Shown here: one piece after another, positions 18,162 to 20,326 of the stretch | How the letters are laid out: every line of letters starts with the position of its first letter | Numbering within the stretch: the first letter of the stretch is position 1 | DNA from: Acanthaster planci | Lineage: Eukaryota; Echinodermata; Asteroidea; Valvatida; Acanthasteridae | Assembly: GCF_001949145.1 (NCBI RefSeq) | Contig: NW_019091408.1 | Span: 1,173,284 to 1,193,609, forward strand | Direction: 5' to 3' | Length of the DNA: 20,326 bases | Program-made: the position numbers and the translations under genes | Notes under the pieces: model-generated | Told to the model about the DNA's origin: nothing | The model's database searches: none | The model's input: only the letters and a program-made list of their open reading frames with translations

Positions 18162-20203
18162 TCATTGAGGTGTCTCTTCATTGAAAGTTTTGTACATTCC
18201 ATCATTGCCCTCATCCACGTTGTTCGTCGAGGGCATGGGCAACCCCGAATCGTCTTTGGGTATAGGAATGTACTGTTTGAGAACCTTCACGTACAGCAAA
18301 TTCAAAAGTAGGATGAGACCAAAAAAGCCCATCCACTGCAACGTAAAGTGAAAAATAAACATAACTCCACTGGAAAGTGTGGATTCGTACACGTATGTGG
18401 GTACCTTATGGCAAATGAATGCAGTGTCAATATGGATCACCGAATAGTTCTAGAGTACTTTTTTCTTCAAATACTTAAGTTCAATGAGCCAAATGAAACC
18501 AAAGTTAGTCAAGTCTGATTTCTTTTGGGAGGTATTTTCTTTCTGAAAAATTGACACGTTCGGGAATGGAGGAAGCCAAAATTGATTGAAATTCCAAAGA
18601 AATATGTTCACTTAAAGCACCTGCTTCTTTGAAAACAAATTGTCATTTAAAAATTATCTAGATCCTCAAAGAATAAAAATTAACTTATCTCGGGACAACT
18701 ATTTATTCAAATTGAAATCTGACAATTCAACTGCCTTACACAGTTGAGTGATTTAACATGTACGGCAAACATTACTCTTGCCTACTGTGACCACATTTTA
18801 GAACTAGACAGAGATAGTGCAGCCGAGTATGGTACACTTGTACACATTCTTCCATATCCTGGGTGTGCACATTTTGGGCTTAAGAATGAAAGTGTCATTT
18901 TAATTATCCACAGACGGAAAAGATTCTCTGCCAAGAAAATTTCTCTTTTGCTAACTTGTTTAGACACTGTGCTCACCTGCACAACTGTCGTCATGAAACT
19001 CCCTGTGGAGAAACCATACCATGGGTCTGATTCTCGTATTGTTGTGACAGTCCACCAAACAATCAGTGCTACAGCCTCCAAAGGTGCAATAAACCTTTCA
19101 ATGGCAAAAGAAAATTGCCAGGATCTCTTAATTTAGTTCTTAGATAATTTGTGAAGACCATCACATGATGTCTGTCATCCCTGCACTCATATATTTTATG
19201 GGGGAGGGAAATATGAAGTCTGTGGTCAGGTGGTACTGCACCTTAACTGTTCCGTATGACTCAACCGTTGTCACTTTGTTTACTTCAAGCTGGCTGATAC
19301 GCGTGTTTGTTTGGAAAGTGGGGGACAGACCAAAGCTATTTAATCGTTTTGTTCACAGAGACTTACACGTAGTACTTCGGGGCAATCATGTTGCAAGTTA
19401 CTACTAAAGCAAGACTCCACTGATAAGCCCCAGATCTGCAGACCATCATGCTGGCACTTTTCCAACTGTGCTTTTGAATCTCAACCAAACTGGTTTATTT
19501 TGGGGGGGGGGGCAAAAAACCCTGAAAATTATATCATGTAACCTTTAGTATCCTTTCTGAGGGTGAAGTATTTGGAACCTTTGTGCACACGTCTGGAAGC
19601 AAGCTGTTTGAATACCTTTCTTTTCATTATTAAAAAACACAAGAAAAAACATTTGAGGGGCTTCTTTTTGGGGGGGGGGCATACGGCAAAATCAGTCTGA
19701 ATCCTAACTAACAGACTTTTTTCAAACTGTTATCAATGAAATAAATCAACATAAAAAGCTCACTTTACGATCCATTCCCAGATGAGAGGTAGTGGCCAAT
19801 CACTCTCACTGAAATCATTGACCAGCTCTTGGCGGAAACGTCTGGCGCCAAAGCGGATGATCAGGTACTGCAAGGCCATTCCAGACAGGAGCAGAGCAAA
19901 ACCCCAGACAAAATCCTGGTGAATAATTGAACACCAAACGAGAGAAAAACCTACTTAAACTAAAAAGAAAAGACCTTTTCTTTTCTGTTCAACAAATCAT
20001 GGTTGACAAATTGGAGTGAAATTGAAAAAGTTATACAAGATTTAGGTGATCACCAGTTTGTTTTCTGTCACAAAACAGCATATTTAATCCAACATGACTG
20101 ATAATCATTACCTGGTTGGCAAGGAAGTCAAGGTTCAGAGCAGACCCAAGCCCCAACAGAAACACCACAATGGCTACAGCTGGAGTTGCTTTCTTTCTGG
20201 ACA
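18162..20203 (-). CDS. NSS/SLC6-like sodium-coupled transporter, last four exons
   Basis: Members of this family carry amino acids or related solutes into cells with sodium. The minus-strand exons are 20203-20112, 19915-19764, 19094-18977 and 18335-18162 (stop). Every junction has GT donor and AG acceptor sites (for example TTTTCAG, GTGAGC, CGTTGCAG) and the frame joins without a break, giving 177 residues. In order: ATPAVAIVVFLLGLGSALN and FLANQDFVWGFALLLSG (membrane segments), an amphipathic GARRFRQELVN loop with SDW, FIAPLEAVALIVWW, QWMGFFGLILLLN, and a hydrophilic, partly acidic tail to TPQ. The GLGSALN...NQDFVWG and SDW...EW...P-x-E-A-V-x-L-I-V-W-W pattern is closest to prokaryotic-type NSS proteins, which marine invertebrates also carry. 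This would be roughly the last four membrane helices (TM9-12). The sodium- and substrate-binding N-terminal helices lie beyond the right edge. Substrate cannot be inferred. Confidence 0.85.
18336..18976 (-). other. last intron of the transporter gene
   Basis: The 641-bp intron has donor GTGAGC at 18976-18971 and acceptor ACTTTACGTTGCAG ending at 18336, phase 0. No further exon or repeat was seen in it. Reading through the donor as an open frame destroys the family pattern. Confidence 0.75.
19095..19763 (-). other. intron of the transporter gene
   Basis: The 669-bp intron has donor GTGAGC at 19763-19758 and acceptor ending AAAG at 19095, interrupting the codon for Lys. It contains two G-runs, G11 at 19502-19512 and G10 at 19670-19679, with related flanks. 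Open frames on both strands within it are not supported. Confidence 0.75.
19916..20111 (-). other. short intron of the transporter gene
   Basis: The 196-bp intron has donor GTAATG at 20111-20106 and acceptor TTATTCACCAG ending at 19916. It is phase 0 and falls between the Gln and Asp of the conserved NQDFVWG motif. Confidence 0.8.
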
Positions 20204-20326
20204 CTGAAAATGCATTAACAGAAAGAGCTTTGAGCCTGGAAATTTTATTAGAGGTGATTTAGAAATTTTGGGGGGTGCCTCCCCTTCAACCTCCTGGAAA
20301 AAAGGAAAACTATATTCTCAAATACA

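Noticed and set aside
18744-19136. 130-residue plus-strand open frame
   Set aside because: It is antisense to the transporter exon at 18977-19094, which has correct splice sites and joins in frame with its neighbours.

Overview
This is a eukaryotic window. Genes are split by GT-AG introns, and most of the sequence is AT-rich non-coding DNA full of degraded mobile elements. Two dispersed palindromic motifs recur, TACATGTACATGTA (six perfect copies) and GTAGGCCTAC (four copies). With the two genes recognised here, this suggests a marine invertebrate, probably a deuterostome such as an echinoderm, hemichordate or amphioxus. The species is an inference and cannot be fixed from the window.

Two protein-coding genes are well supported, both on the minus strand. 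(1) At 5984-6651 there is one exon with the entire recognisable part of a RITA1-like protein (RBPJ-interacting and tubulin-associated, a Notch-pathway modulator). It has two S/E-x-x-D/E-E-x-L-F blocks, an L-x-W-S-P-P RBPJ-binding-like motif and a basic C-terminus. (2) At 18162-20203 are the last four exons of a sodium-coupled transporter of the NSS/SLC6-like family, resembling the prokaryotic-type members. The reading frame joins cleanly across three introns, and the gene continues upstream beyond the window. The two genes share a strand but no common function is apparent.

Region by region: 1-76 is a 19-bp tandem array. 77-1930 shows no gene. 1930-3570 is a strongly degraded tandem repeat with a period of about 45-50 bp. 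4575-4640 carries a tRNA-like pol III promoter (probable SINE head). 4726-5597 is a complete non-autonomous hAT-type element with a perfect 8-bp target duplication. 5984-6651 is the RITA1-like exon. 7124-8637 is a pair of abutting foldback (imperfect palindrome) elements, with a related fragment near 10275. 10602-11240 is a weak candidate for a small exon and CpG-richer upstream region. 12640-12920 is a promoter-like cluster (NRF1-type palindrome, CRE-like and E-box sites) ending at a good splice donor. 14050-14890 is a frameshifted non-LTR reverse transcriptase remnant. 15019-15420, 15795-16127 and 17402-17567 are three different short inverted-repeat elements. The rest of the 3' end is the transporter gene and its introns.

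The window looks like ordinary gene-poor metazoan DNA rich in mobile-element relics. I did not see a novel multi-gene system. The most checkable new items are the hAT element, the near-perfect 99-bp-arm hairpin element, the foldback pair, and the two gene assignments.
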